Shown here: positions 37,621 through 46,781 of the stretch, in pieces
Layout: the number at the start of each line of letters is the position of its first letter
Position numbering within the stretch: position 1 is the first letter of the stretch
Assembly: GCF_009834515.1 (NCBI RefSeq)
Contig: NZ_CP019426.1
Span: 5,153,001 to 5,217,000 of the forward strand
Direction of reading: 5' to 3'
Origin: Pseudomonas sp. R84
Lineage (GTDB): Bacteria; Pseudomonadota; Gammaproteobacteria; Pseudomonadales; Pseudomonadaceae
Length of the DNA stretch: 64,000 nt
Notes under the pieces: generated by a model
Seen by the model: the letters and a program-made list of their open reading frames with translations, nothing else
Told to the model about the DNA's origin: nothing
The model's database searches: none
Position numbers and translations under genes: made by a program

Positions 37621-38529
37621 TCAGGAAGTCGCTGCAGTACTGGCTGGCGTGCTCGCTTGCGGTGCTGGAGCGGTCACTGGAGCCACGCGCGCCAGTTTGA
37701 CATTGACCCTACGGTTCTTCGCACGATTGGCCGCATTGGTGTTCGGCACGATCGGATATTGCTCGCCATGGAAGCGCACGGTGATCTGCGATTCCTGAAT
37801 GCCGTTGGCCTTGAAGAAGTCGACCACTGCCAGCGCTCGGCGGCGCGACAGTTCACGGTTGGTCAGACGATTACCGCTGTTGTCGGAATGGCCATCGAGT
37901 TCGATGTGATTGACCGTCGGATCGGCCTTCATGAATTCGAGCATCACTTGCAGCTTGGCCTTGGCGGCGGCATCGAGGTCAACGCCCTCGCCGGGGAAGC
38001 CGATCTGCGACTGCTTGATCTGGTCGAAATTCTGCGGAAGCAATTTCGCTACACAAGTCTGATAGTCGTTAAACGCCTTGCTGAATTTCACCGGCAATAA
38101 ACGCACTTCCGAGACACGGCCATCGCCAGACGCGCGACGTACAACCGGGCTGCGACCGTCCAGCAAACCACTGATCAGACCGCCGGCCTGCGACTGTGAG
38201 CTGCTGAACAGCACGTTGCCACTGCCGAGCCTCACGGAGCCCAGATTGATGTCACCACGCCCCGGCTGCCAAGGTGCAGCCGCCGCGAGCAACGTCGCCG
38301 AACCACCGCCAAGCATGGCGTTGTAGGCGTTCAGGCGGAAGATCGCCTGCTCGCCCGCCTTGCGCACGAACTCACCCGAGCCGAAATCGGTGATCGGTTG
38401 GGTCAGACGACATTCGAACTTGTCGCCGGCGACCGTCCACTCAATGTTCTCCAGACGGGTCTGGTACGTGAGCGCCATCGCGGGGAGGCTGGCAAACACA
38501 CTGAGCAAGGCTAAATAACGCTGGCGCAC
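37621..38529 (-). CDS. motY: OmpA-family flagellar protein MotY
   Basis: A 302-residue periplasmic protein with a Sec signal (RQRYLALLSVFASLPAMA), an N-terminal MotY-specific domain (TYQTRLENIEWTVAGDKFEC) and a C-terminal OmpA-like peptidoglycan-binding domain (HIELDGHSDNSGNRLTNREL to NRRVNVKL), ending in a Pro/Ala/Thr-rich tail. MotY forms the T ring of the sodium- or proton-driven flagellar motor and is needed for motor function in pseudomonads. I favour the GTG start, 6 nt after GGAG; an ATG 12 bp upstream has a poorly placed ribosome site. It is divergent from pyrC, as in PAO1 PA3526-PA3527. Confidence 0.9.
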   Translation of the reverse strand: MRQRYLALLSVFASLPAMALTYQTRLENIEWTVAGDKFECRLTQPITDFGSGEFVRKAGEQAIFRLNAYNAMLGGGSATLLAAAAPWQPGRGDINLGSVRLGSGNVLFSSSQSQAGGLISGLLDGRSPVVRRASGDGRVSEVRLLPVKFSKAFNDYQTCVAKLLPQNFDQIKQSQIGFPGEGVDLDAAAKAKLQVMLEFMKADPTVNHIELDGHSDNSGNRLTNRELSRRRALAVVDFFKANGIQESQITVRFHGEQYPIVPNTNAANRAKNRRVNVKLARVAPVTAPAPQASTPASTAATS

Positions 38530-38689
38530 GGGAGGCTCCATTGGCTTCTGAAACACAAAGACCGATTCACACTATGTTTACGGCATACCTACGGGATATC
38601 GGAAGGTTCCCGCAAAACTTGATAGCGAGTGCCTGCAAGAGTCTTTTCCGGTAGCATTCGCCTCAGTTTGACCCGCCTGGAATCCCCTC

Positions 38690-39736
38690 ATGTCCGACCG
38701 CCTGACCCTGCTGCGTCCCGACGACTGGCACATTCATCTTCGCGATGGTGCCGTGTTGACCAATACCGTTGCCGATGTTGCGCGCACTTTTGGCCGCGCG
38801 ATCATCATGCCCAACCTGGTACCTCCGGTGCGCAACGCCGCTGAAGCCGACGGCTATCGCCAGCGGATTCTCGCTGCCCGCCCGGCCGGCAGTCGCTTTG
38901 AGCCGCTGATGGTGCTGTACCTCACCGACCGCACCCAGCCCGAAGAAATTCGTGAAGCCAAGGCCAGTGGTTTTGTCTACGCCGCCAAGCTGTACCCGGC
39001 CGGCGCGACCACCAACTCCGACTCCGGCGTGACCAGCATCGACAAGATTCTGCCGGCGATCGAAGCCATGGCCGAAGTCGGCATGCCGCTGCTGATCCAC
39101 GGTGAAGTCACCCGTGGCGACGTCGATGTGTTCGACCGCGAAAAGATTTTCATCGATGAGCACATGCGTCGAGTCGTCGAGCGCTTCCCGACGCTGAAAG
39201 TGGTGTTCGAACACATCACCACCGGCGACGCCGTGCAGTTCGTCAACGAGGCTTCAGCCAACGTAGGCGCGACCATCACCGCACATCACCTGCTGTACAA
39301 CCGCAACCACATGTTGGTTGGCGGGATTCGGCCGCATTTCTACTGCCTGCCGATTCTCAAGCGCAATACACATCAGGAAGCCTTGCTCGACGCCGCCACC
39401 AGTGGCAGCGCCAAGTTCTTCCTCGGCACCGATTCGGCGCCACATGCGCAGCACGCCAAAGAAGCCGCTTGCGGTTGCGCCGGCTGCTACACCGCGTACG
39501 CCGCCATCGAGATGTATGCCGAAGCCTTCGAACAGCGGAACGCGCTGGACAAGCTCGAAGCCTTCGCCAGCCTCAACGGCCCGCGTTTCTACGGCCTGCC
39601 GGCGAACACCGACCGCATCACCCTGGTTCGTGAAGAATGGACCGCCCCGACCAGCCTGCCTTTCGGCGAGCTGACCGTTATCCCGCTGCGCGCCGGTGAA
39701 AAACTGCGCTGGCGCCTGCTGGAGGAACACGCGTGA
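38690..39736 (+). CDS. pyrC: Dihydroorotase PyrC
   Basis: A 348-residue class II dihydroorotase of the amidohydrolase superfamily that closes the ring of carbamoyl-aspartate in pyrimidine synthesis. Metal-site features are [10 protein letters not shown] (HxH), the carboxylated Lys in [13 protein letters not shown], later His residues ([21 protein letters not shown]) and the catalytic Asp in [10 protein letters not shown]. Its stop codon overlaps the rnt start by 4 bp. Confidence 0.98.
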   Translation: MSDRLTLLRPDDWHIHLRDGAVLTNTVADVARTFGRAIIMPNLVPPVRNAAEADGYRQRILAARPAGSRFEPLMVLYLTDRTQPEEIREAKASGFVYAAKLYPAGATTNSDSGVTSIDKILPAIEAMAEVGMPLLIHGEVTRGDVDVFDREKIFIDEHMRRVVERFPTLKVVFEHITTGDAVQFVNEASANVGATITAHHLLYNRNHMLVGGIRPHFYCLPILKRNTHQEALLDAATSGSAKFFLGTDSAPHAQHAKEAACGCAGCYTAYAAIEMYAEAFEQRNALDKLEAFASLNGPRFYGLPANTDRITLVREEWTAPTSLPFGELTVIPLRAGEKLRWRLLEEHA

Positions 39737-40410
39737 GTGAAGACCATTTCGACGACGAACTGGACGGTCAAAGTGGTGGTGGCGGTTCCCGTCACCCGAT
39801 GGCAGCACGCTTTCGCGGCTACCTGCCGGTTGTCGTCGACGTAGAAACCGGCGGCTTCAACTCGGCCACCGATGCGTTGCTGGAGATTGCCGCGACCACC
39901 ATCGCCATGGATGAAAAGGGTTTCGTTTACCCGGATCACACCTACTTCTTCCGCGTTGAGCCATTCGAAGGCGCCAACATCGAAGCAGCGGCGCTGGAGT
40001 TCACCGGGATCAAGCTCGATCACCCGCTGCGCATGGCCGTCAGCGAAGAAACCGCACTGACCGACATCTTCCGTGGCATCCGCAAGGCGCTGAAGGCCAA
40101 CGGCTGCAAGCGCGCGATTCTGGTCGGCCACAACAGCAGCTTCGACCTCGGCTTCCTGAACGCGGCGGTCGCACGTCTGGACATGAAGCGCAACCCGTTC
40201 CACCCGTTCTCCAGCTTTGACACCGCGACGCTGGCCGGTCTTGCCTACGGTCAAACCGTACTGGCAAAAGCCTGCCAAGCCGCCGACATCGATTTCGACG
40301 GCCGTGAAGCGCACTCGGCGCGTTACGACACCGAAAAAACCGCTGAGCTGTTCTGCGGCATCGTCAATCGCTGGAAACAGATGGGTGGCTGGGAAGATTT
40401 CGACGACTGA
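39733..40410 (+). CDS. rnt: Ribonuclease T
   Basis: A 225-residue DEDDh 3'-5' exonuclease that trims tRNA CCA ends, 5S and 23S rRNA and other small RNAs. ExoI is [22 protein letters not shown], ExoII is in [15 protein letters not shown], and ExoIII is [18 protein letters not shown]. It is coupled to pyrC and ends at a strong terminator shared with the convergent peroxiredoxin gene. Confidence 0.97.
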   Translation: MSEDHFDDELDGQSGGGGSRHPMAARFRGYLPVVVDVETGGFNSATDALLEIAATTIAMDEKGFVYPDHTYFFRVEPFEGANIEAAALEFTGIKLDHPLRMAVSEETALTDIFRGIRKALKANGCKRAILVGHNSSFDLGFLNAAVARLDMKRNPFHPFSSFDTATLAGLAYGQTVLAKACQAADIDFDGREAHSARYDTEKTAELFCGIVNRWKQMGGWEDFDD

Positions 40411-40439
40411 TTGATGGTCGTCGGATAAATCCCGCGCAT

Positions 40440-40470
40440 AAAAAAACCGGCTCAATGAGCCGGTTTTTTT
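40440..40470. terminator. Bidirectional terminator between rnt and the peroxiredoxin gene
   Basis: AAAAAACCGGCTC-AAT-GAGCCGGTTTTTTT is symmetric, with A- and T-runs on both sides, and lies between two convergent genes. Confidence 0.92.
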
Positions 40471-40488
40471 GTACCTCGACGTTGCGCC

Positions 40489-41091
40489 TTACAGGGCAGC
40501 AGCGTTCTCGGTCAGGTAAGCCGCAACGCCTTCTGGCGAAGCGTTCATGCCTTTGTCGCCTTTTTTCCAGTTGGCAGGGCAGACTTCGCCGTGCTCTTCG
40601 TGGAATTGCAGAGCGTCGACCAGACGGATCAGCTCTTCCATGTTACGGCCCAGTGGCAGGTCGTTGATGATCTGCGAGCGAACAACGCCTTTGTCGTCGA
40701 TCAGGAACGCGCCACGGAAAGCCACGCCGCCTTCGGATTCAACGTCGTAGGCTTTGGCGATGTCGTGCTTCATGTCGGCAGCCATGGTGTATTTCACCTG
40801 GCCGATGCCGCCATTGTTCACTGGGGTGTTGCGCCATGCGTTGTGAGTGAAGTGCGAGTCGATCGACACAGCGATCACTTCAACGTTGCGTGCCTTGAAG
40901 TCGGCCATGCGGTTGTCCAGAGCGATCAGCTCGGACGGGCAGACGAAGGTGAAGTCCAGTGGGTAGAAGAACACCAGGCCGTATTTGCCTTTGATGGCCG
41001 AGGACAGGGTGAAGCTGTCAACGATCTCGCCATTGCCGAGTACGGCCGGGACGGTGAAGTCAGGGGCTTGTTTGCCTACGAGTACGCTCAT
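40489..41091 (-). CDS. Typical 2-Cys peroxiredoxin (AhpC/Tsa family)
   Basis: A 200-residue thiol peroxidase that reduces hydrogen peroxide and organic peroxides. The peroxidatic Cys51 is in DFTFVCPSE and the resolving Cys171 in HGEVCPANW. The C-terminal YF-type helix is present in altered form (VAAYLTENAAAL). It is divergent from bfd and corresponds to PAO1 PA3529. Located near iron-storage genes, it fits an oxidative-stress and iron neighbourhood. A ribosome site AGGAGAT precedes the ATG. Confidence 0.95.
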   Translation of the reverse strand: MSVLVGKQAPDFTVPAVLGNGEIVDSFTLSSAIKGKYGLVFFYPLDFTFVCPSELIALDNRMADFKARNVEVIAVSIDSHFTHNAWRNTPVNNGGIGQVKYTMAADMKHDIAKAYDVESEGGVAFRGAFLIDDKGVVRSQIINDLPLGRNMEELIRLVDALQFHEEHGEVCPANWKKGDKGMNASPEGVAAYLTENAAAL

Positions 41092-41339
41092 TGATATCTC
41101 CTGGTGTAAAAACTTGAAGTTCAGGGTCCGCGCCAGCCTGCCACCCTCAGGCGACAGCCCTGTGACACGAACCCCCTTCGCAAGGGCCGACCATCATACA
41201 CTGCGAATTTGGCCTGTCCTTAACGGTTTTTCAAAGCAGACGCATAACGGTGCTGCATTTACGGGGCCAGGCAAATCGCCAGCAAATACCGTTCGTCAGT
41301 GATGGCTGTGAATCAGCAGAAGCGTTCCGAAAGCACTTT

Positions 41340-41358
41340 GACAATCATTCTCGTTAAC
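41340..41358. promoter_or_regulatory. Probable Fur box upstream of bfd
   Basis: GACAATCATTCTCGTTAAC matches 13 of 19 positions of the classical Fur consensus GATAATGATAATCATTATC. It lies about 50-65 bp before the bfd start. Iron-starvation induction of bfd through Fur is known in P. aeruginosa. The remaining intergenic DNA towards the peroxiredoxin gene shows no other feature I can support. Confidence 0.6.
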
Positions 41359-41405
41359 ATTAAGATCCATCGCAATTGAGTCACAACCAGCGACGGTTCT
41401 CACTT

Positions 41406-41624
41406 ATGTATGTTTGTCTCTGCACTGGCGTCACCGACGGACAGATCCGCGAAGCGATCTATGAAGGTTGCTGCAGCTATAAAGAAGTCCGCCAGGCCAC
41501 CGGCGTCGCCAGCCAATGCGGCAAATGTGCCTGCCTTGCCAAGGAAGTGGTCCGCGAAACCCTGACCAAGCTGCAAACGTCCCAGGCTGCGATCCCCTAT
41601 CCCGTAGAATTTACTGCCGCGTAA
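41406..41624 (+). CDS. bfd: Bacterioferritin-associated ferredoxin
   Basis: A 72-residue [2Fe-2S] protein that docks on BfrB and passes electrons to release stored iron. The cluster ligands are Cys4, Cys6, Cys38 and Cys41 in the family pattern C-x-C...C-x2-C. The ATG before YVCLCTGVTDGQI is the canonical start; a longer frame overlaps the promoter region. It has its own terminator and is followed by bfrB, with a Fur-box-like site upstream. Confidence 0.97.
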   Translation: MYVCLCTGVTDGQIREAIYEGCCSYKEVRQATGVASQCGKCACLAKEVVRETLTKLQTSQAAIPYPVEFTAA

Positions 41625-41637
41625 TACCCCCTATTTC

Positions 41638-41668
41638 AAAGAACCGGACTTATTTCCGGTTTTTTTAT
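41638..41668 (+). terminator. Terminator of bfd
   Basis: The stem AAAGAACCGGA / TCCGGTTTTTTT has a short loop directly after bfd. Confidence 0.85.
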
Positions 41669-41824
41669 GCCTGAAAATCAATTGCTTAGCGTCCAGACGC
41701 GGAACACAAACATTCTTATTCCGATTAATTTTCATATATTATTCAATAACTTAGGTTTGACACTTATAAGTACGAAGCTCAAACTCTGCCGTATATACAG
41801 CGAATACAGGGCAGGACTCCGATC

Positions 41825-42298
41825 ATGAAAGGCGACATTACAGTCATCCAGCATCTCAACAAGATCCTTGCCAATGAGCTGGTCGCGATCAATCAGTACT
41901 TCCTGCATGCGCGCATGTATGAAGATTGGGGTCTGAACAAGCTCGGCAAGCACGAATACAAAGAATCCATCGACGAGATGAAACACGCGGACAAGCTGAT
42001 CAAGCGCATCCTGTTCCTCGAAGGCCTGCCGAACGTGCAGGATCTGGGCAAGCTGCACATCGGCGAGCACACCAAGGAAATGCTTGAGTGCGACCTGCGT
42101 ATCGAGAAGACCGGCCACGCTGACCTGAAGACCGCGATCGCGCATTGCGAAACCGTCGGTGACTTCGGTAGCCGTGAACTGCTTGAAGACATTCTCGAAT
42201 CCGAAGAAGAACATATCGACTGGCTGGAAACCCAACTGGGCCTGATCGATAAAGTAGGTCTTGAGAACTATCTGCAATCGCAGATGGGCGAAGAGTAA
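41825..42298 (+). CDS. bfrB: Bacterioferritin BfrB
   Basis: A 157-residue heme-binding 24-mer ferritin that stores iron. Di-iron ferroxidase residues include Glu18, Glu51, His54 and the EEEH segment near residue 127. Met52, the heme ligand shared between two subunits, is present in [18 protein letters not shown]. It follows bfd by 200 bp, an AT-rich stretch that should hold its own promoter, as opposite iron responses of the two genes would require. Confidence 0.96.
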   Translation: MKGDITVIQHLNKILANELVAINQYFLHARMYEDWGLNKLGKHEYKESIDEMKHADKLIKRILFLEGLPNVQDLGKLHIGEHTKEMLECDLRIEKTGHADLKTAIAHCETVGDFGSRELLEDILESEEEHIDWLETQLGLIDKVGLENYLQSQMGEE

Positions 42299-42364
42299 GC
42301 GCTGCCGCCGGCTGCGATCGCTTCAGATTGCACCGGCAACTTGCAGTAACTTTTCGAACGCACT

Positions 42365-42403
42365 AAAAAGCCCCGCCCTCTTTCGAGTGGCGGGGCTTTT
42401 TAT
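42365..42403 (+). terminator. Terminator of bfrB
   Basis: AAAAAGCCCCGCC-CTCTTTCGAGT-GGCGGGGCTTTTTA is a strong stem with a T-run. Confidence 0.92.
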
Positions 42404-42410
42404 TGGCTGA

Positions 42411-42453
42411 AGATCAGAAGATCGCAGCCTCGTTTCACTCGACAGCTCCTACA
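42411..42453. repeat. Single REP (GATCGCAGCC family)
   Basis: One arm only (AGAAGATCGCAGCC ... AGCTCCTACA) with no inverted partner. It lies between the bfrB terminator and the end of grxD. Confidence 0.7.
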
Positions 42454-42486
42454 CAAGCAGGAAGTGTCGGGTGAGACCCAGCCTTA

Positions 42487-42828
42487 TCAGGCTTCGGACT
42501 TGTTCGCCGCTGCCGCTTCAACAGCCGACTTGATGGTGGTTTGCAACGAACCATCTGCAGCCATCTCGGTCATGATGTCGCTACCGCCGACCAGCTCACC
42601 GCCAACCCACAGTTGCGGGAAAGTCGGCCAGTTGGCGTACTTAGGCAGGTTGGCGCGGATTTCCGGGTTCTGCAGGATGTCCACGTACGCAAACTTTTCG
42701 CCACACGCCATCACAGCCTGTGCAGCTTTCGCGGAAAAGCCACACTGTGGGGCATTCGGCGAGCCTTTCATGTAAAGCAGAATGGTGTTGTTGGCAATCT
42801 GCTCTTTAATCGTTTCGATGATATCCAT
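42487..42828 (-). CDS. grxD: Monothiol glutaredoxin GrxD
   Basis: A 113-residue CGFS-type glutaredoxin (Cys29 in APQCGFSAKA) that carries [2Fe-2S] clusters with glutathione and often BolA. The conserved WPTFPQLWVGGELVGGSDI loop binds glutathione. The ATG before DIIETIKEQ is canonical; the longer Arg-rich frame is a shadow. Its place beside bfrB and bfd and ahead of the Mo oxidoreductase forms an iron/Fe-S neighbourhood. Confidence 0.96.
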   Translation of the reverse strand: MDIIETIKEQIANNTILLYMKGSPNAPQCGFSAKAAQAVMACGEKFAYVDILQNPEIRANLPKYANWPTFPQLWVGGELVGGSDIMTEMAADGSLQTTIKSAVEAAAANKSEA

Positions 42829-42925
42829 GGAGCACCTCGGCTGAACTTTCCGACTCATGGGTCGGCACGGTGACGCATTGTAACGGAATCCCGAGCGCCA
42901 TGCTCGGTCTCCCCGACAGTCACGT

Positions 42926-45031
42926 TCAGGCCGCTGCCACCGTGACTGGCACGCCATTAAGCGCCGCGTTACCCGACAACTCATCAAGCTGGCATTCATC
43001 GGTCAGGTCATTGGCACTCGATCCGGGCTGGCCACTGGCAATCGCCATTTTCACACCTGGGCGCGCATGGCCCCAGCCGTGCGGCAAACTGACCACGCCT
43101 TTCATCATGTCCAGACTGCCGAGCACTTCCACCTCGATCTGGCCGACCCGCGAACTGACACGCACAAGCTGACCATCGTTGAGCCCACGACTGGCGAGAT
43201 CATCCGGGTGCATCAGCAACTGATGACGCGGCTTGCCCTTCACCAGACGGTGATAGTTGTGCATCCACGAATTGTTGCTGCGTACGTGGCGACGGCCAAT
43301 CATCAACAGTTCATCGACGGCCGGCGCCTGCAAGGCAGCGAAACGTGCAAGGTCAGCGAGAATCTCTGGCGGAGCGGCCTGCACGCGCTGATTCGGCGTT
43401 TTCAAGCGCGACGCCAGATTCGCTTTCAGCGCACCCAGATCAATCCCGTGCGGATGATCGAACAACGTCGCCAGTGACAGCTTTTGCTCAGACGCGTCGC
43501 CGTACATCCCCATACGCAGGCCCATGTCGATCATCTTCGCCGGTGGCATGGTCGGCTTCAGCTCTTTACCGGTTTTCTCGGCGAATGCCTTGGCCAGGCC
43601 GACGAAGATCTCCCAGTCATGTAAAGCGCCCTCTGGCTTGGCGAGGATCGCGCGGTTGAAGCGGGTGACGTTACGCACCGCGAACAGATTGAACGTCGTG
43701 TCGTAGTGATCGTTTTCCAGCGCCGAGGTCGACGGCAGAATCAGGTCGGCATAGCGCGTGGTTTCGTTGATGTAGAGATCGATGCTGACCATGAACTCCA
43801 GACCGTCCAGCGCCTGCTCCAGTTGCCGCCCGTTCGGCGTCGACAACACCGGGTTGCCAGCGACGGTGATCAGCGCACGAATCTGGCCCTCGCCTTCGGT
43901 AAGCATCTCTTCGGCCAGCGCCGAGACCGGTAACTCGCCGCCATACTCGGGACGCCCGGAAACGCGACTCTGCCATTTGTTGAAATGCCCGCCAGAAGTC
44001 GACGCCACCAGATCCACCGCAGGTTCGGTGCACAGTGCGCCGCCGACGCGATCAAGATTACCGGTGACCAGGTTGATCAATTGCACCACCCAGTGGCACA
44101 GGGTGCCGAAGGCTTGGGTCGAGACGCCCATCCGTCCGTAACACACCGCACTCGGCGCTGCGGCGAAGTCGCGGGCCAGTTGGCGGATCTGCTCAGCAGG
44201 CACGGCGCACAGCGGGCTCATGGCTTCAGCAGTGAAACCTGCGACGGCTGCACGCACTTCGTCCATACCATCAACCGGCAGATGACTGTCGCGGGTCAGG
44301 CCTTCACTGAACAGCGTGTTGAGCACGCCAAACAACAACGCCGCATCGCCGCCCGGGCGCACAAACAAGTGCTGATCAGCCATGGCCGCCGTCTCGCTGC
44401 GCCGTGGATCGACCACAACGACTTTACCGCCGCGCGCCTGGATTGCCTTTAAACGTTTCTCAACATCCGGCACGGTCATAATGCTGCCGTTGGACGCCAG
44501 CGGATTGCCGCCGAGGATCAGCATGAAATCGGTGTGATCGATGTCCGGAATCGGCAGCAACAAGCCGTGGCCGTACATCAAATAGCTGCTCAGGTGATGC
44601 GGCAACTGATCGACCGACGTCGCGGAGAAGCGATTACGCGTCTTCAACAACCCAAGGAAATAGTTGCTGTGGGTCATCAACCCGTAATTGTGCACGCTCG
44701 GGTTGCCCTGATAGACCGCCACTGCATTCTGCCCATGACGCTCCTGAATTGCCGCCAGTTTCTCGGCCACCAGCGTAAACGCCTCGTCCCACTCGATCGG
44801 CAGCCACTCACTGCCCACCCGGCGCATCGGCTGACGCAGACGATCCGGATCGTTCTGGATATCTTGCAGCGCCACGGCTTTGGGGCAGATATGGCCACGG
44901 CTGAAGGTGTCGAGCGAATCGCCTTTGATCGAGGTGATCGCGACGTTGCCGTCGGTTTCGGTGGTCTCTATGGTCAGACCACAAATGGCTTCACACAGGT
45001 GGCAGGCACGGTGATGGAGAGTCTTGGTCAT
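42926..45031 (-). CDS. Molybdopterin-dependent oxidoreductase (DMSO reductase family)
   Basis: A 701-residue protein with an N-terminal [4Fe-4S] site (CHLCEAICG ... CPKA), the molybdopterin oxidoreductase domain and a C-terminal dinucleotide-binding domain (PRHQLLMHPDDLASRGLNDG). No Tat signal is visible, so it should be cytoplasmic. The substrate is unknown; it is an assimilatory-type or formate-dehydrogenase-like enzyme by overall shape, without a clear metal-ligand Cys or Sec. It stands alone without partner subunits. A similar gene lies near grxD in PAO1. Confidence 0.9.
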   Translation of the reverse strand: MTKTLHHRACHLCEAICGLTIETTETDGNVAITSIKGDSLDTFSRGHICPKAVALQDIQNDPDRLRQPMRRVGSEWLPIEWDEAFTLVAEKLAAIQERHGQNAVAVYQGNPSVHNYGLMTHSNYFLGLLKTRNRFSATSVDQLPHHLSSYLMYGHGLLLPIPDIDHTDFMLILGGNPLASNGSIMTVPDVEKRLKAIQARGGKVVVVDPRRSETAAMADQHLFVRPGGDAALLFGVLNTLFSEGLTRDSHLPVDGMDEVRAAVAGFTAEAMSPLCAVPAEQIRQLARDFAAAPSAVCYGRMGVSTQAFGTLCHWVVQLINLVTGNLDRVGGALCTEPAVDLVASTSGGHFNKWQSRVSGRPEYGGELPVSALAEEMLTEGEGQIRALITVAGNPVLSTPNGRQLEQALDGLEFMVSIDLYINETTRYADLILPSTSALENDHYDTTFNLFAVRNVTRFNRAILAKPEGALHDWEIFVGLAKAFAEKTGKELKPTMPPAKMIDMGLRMGMYGDASEQKLSLATLFDHPHGIDLGALKANLASRLKTPNQRVQAAPPEILADLARFAALQAPAVDELLMIGRRHVRSNNSWMHNYHRLVKGKPRHQLLMHPDDLASRGLNDGQLVRVSSRVGQIEVEVLGSLDMMKGVVSLPHGWGHARPGVKMAIASGQPGSSANDLTDECQLDELSGNAALNGVPVTVAAA

Positions 45032-45165
45032 GGCCAGTCTCTGTCTTGTTCTGGGCGGGTAATCACGCCCGCGGGAACAAAACTATGGCCCCGGGGCCGT
45101 TCAGGCGCCAGCGACGTTCGTCTTGTGAATCGACGCCTATCAGGTGAGCCGATAAACCGCCATGA

Positions 45166-45456
45166 TCAGTTCGACGGCAACTGCGGCGGCGCGGCCAGCT
45201 GAATTTCCTGGATGGTTTCGATCTGCTCGTGGGCGACGTGCACGCCGGTGAGTTCGCCGATCAATCGCCAGTGTTCGTCGAGGCCGGCGCTGATGGTCGC
45301 CATGCGATCGATCATATGGCGACCGGCGCTCTTCACCACTTCGTCTTCGCTGCGCAGCAGTTCGAAAGACATTGAGGTGACCGACGCGGTGAGATGAGTC
45401 AGTGAGCGAGCCGTGTGGCCCAGCAATTCCATTAACAGTTTTTCTTTCGATTCCAT
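45166..45456 (-). CDS. Conserved small hypothetical protein
   Basis: A 96-residue, all-helical looking protein with no signal peptide and no recognised domain (KLLMELLGHTARSLTHLTAS near the N-terminus, DEHWRLIGELTGVHV in the middle). AGGA is upstream of the ATG. It stands alone upstream of the Mo oxidoreductase gene, on the same strand. Codon use and GC match the neighbours. I cannot assign a role. Confidence 0.65.
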   Translation of the reverse strand: MESKEKLLMELLGHTARSLTHLTASVTSMSFELLRSEDEVVKSAGRHMIDRMATISAGLDEHWRLIGELTGVHVAHEQIETIQEIQLAAPPQLPSN

Positions 45457-45713
45457 GCGGAGGCTTCCTGCGTCGCTCGAAACTTATTTATAACCCAGCA
45501 CTTTGCTTTAGCAAATGTTTCAGCCAGAGCATCCGACCAAATGATGGCATGGCGCCACGGTCGTAAACCGACCCAAGCGATACAATCCCCGCCACGCCGC
45601 ATTGCCAAGCCCTGCGAGGCCAGTGTACAAAGAGTCTCGCGGCGCCTCTGAACCAGGCTGAAAATACGCGACTGCAACATCCAGTGCACCCTTCGATTCC
45701 CGCAAAAACCGTA

Positions 45714-45755
45714 GCCTATTGGAAAAACGCGACATTTAGTGTCAATATCGCGCCT
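45714..45755. promoter_or_regulatory. Putative tandem ArgR operator upstream of argF
   Basis: On the minus strand a perfect half-site TGTCGC-N8-AA-N5 (the P. aeruginosa ArgR pattern as I recall it) is preceded directly by a weaker second copy (AGGCGC-N8-CA-N5). ArgR is known to repress argF in P. aeruginosa. The rest of the roughly 400-bp gap before argF shows no gene I can support. Confidence 0.4.
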
Positions 45756-45860
45756 CCCCCTATTTCGTCGCCCCGTGCGGCTTACGCCGCAGGTCTCGCC
45801 CGTTGTTCAGTTAAACAAGGCTTTGAGCATCTGCGGTTTGTAGCAAAAAGGTAGTCAATG

Positions 45861-46781
45861 ATGAGCGCAAGGCACTTTCTCTCCCTGATGGATTGCACGC
45901 CCGAAGAGCTGGTCAGCGTGATCCGTCGAGGCGTTGAGCTCAAGGACCTGCGTAACCGCGGCGTACTGTTCGAGCCTCTGAAAAACCGCGTGCTGGGCAT
46001 GATCTTCGAGAAATCCTCGACCCGCACCCGGATCTCGTTCGAGGCCGGCATGATCCAGCTCGGCGGCCAGGCGATCTTCCTGTCGCCGCGCGACACTCAA
46101 CTGGGCCGTGGCGAGCCGATCGGCGACTGCGCCATCGTCATGTCGAGCATGCTCGATGCGGTGATGATCCGTACCTTTGCCCACAGCACCTTGACCGAAT
46201 TCGCCGCCAACTCGCGCGTACCAGTGATCAACGGCCTGTCCGATGACCTGCATCCGTGTCAGTTGCTGGCCGACATGCAGACGTTCCTTGAGCATCGTGG
46301 CTCGATCCAGGGCAAAACCGTGGCCTGGATCGGCGACGGCAACAACATGTGCAACAGCTATATAGAAGCGGCGATCCAGTTCGACTTCCAGTTGCGCGTC
46401 GCCTGCCCGGAAGGCTACGAACCAAATCCTGAGTTCGTCGCCAAGGCCGGCGATCGCGTGACCATCGTTCGCGATCCGGCCGACGCCGTGCGCGGCGCGC
46501 ACCTGGTGAGCACCGATGTCTGGACTTCGATGGGTCAGGAAGAGGAAACTGCCAAGCGCCTCAAGCTGTTCGCGCCGTTCCAGGTCAACCGTGCCCTGCT
46601 CGACCTCGCTGCCGAGGACGTGCTGTTCATGCATTGCCTGCCAGCGCACCGTGGCGAAGAAATCAGTCTCGACCTGCTTGATGACCCGCGCTCCGTCGCC
46701 TGGGATCAGGCAGAAAACCGTCTCCACGCACAGAAGGCCCTGCTCGAGTTCCTCGTCGAACCGGCATATCACCACGCATGA
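45861..46781 (+). CDS. argF: Anabolic ornithine carbamoyltransferase
   Basis: A 306-residue transferase that forms citrulline from ornithine and carbamoyl phosphate in arginine synthesis. Carbamoyl-phosphate motif SSTRTR ([15 protein letters not shown]), the HPCQ motif ([15 protein letters not shown]) and the ornithine loop [10 protein letters not shown] are all present. The start before [10 protein letters not shown] matches PAO1 ArgF; another ATG directly precedes it. Its end overlaps the ABC ATPase gene by 4 bp, so the two are co-translated. Confidence 0.97.
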   Translation: MSARHFLSLMDCTPEELVSVIRRGVELKDLRNRGVLFEPLKNRVLGMIFEKSSTRTRISFEAGMIQLGGQAIFLSPRDTQLGRGEPIGDCAIVMSSMLDAVMIRTFAHSTLTEFAANSRVPVINGLSDDLHPCQLLADMQTFLEHRGSIQGKTVAWIGDGNNMCNSYIEAAIQFDFQLRVACPEGYEPNPEFVAKAGDRVTIVRDPADAVRGAHLVSTDVWTSMGQEEETAKRLKLFAPFQVNRALLDLAAEDVLFMHCLPAHRGEEISLDLLDDPRSVAWDQAENRLHAQKALLEFLVEPAYHHA

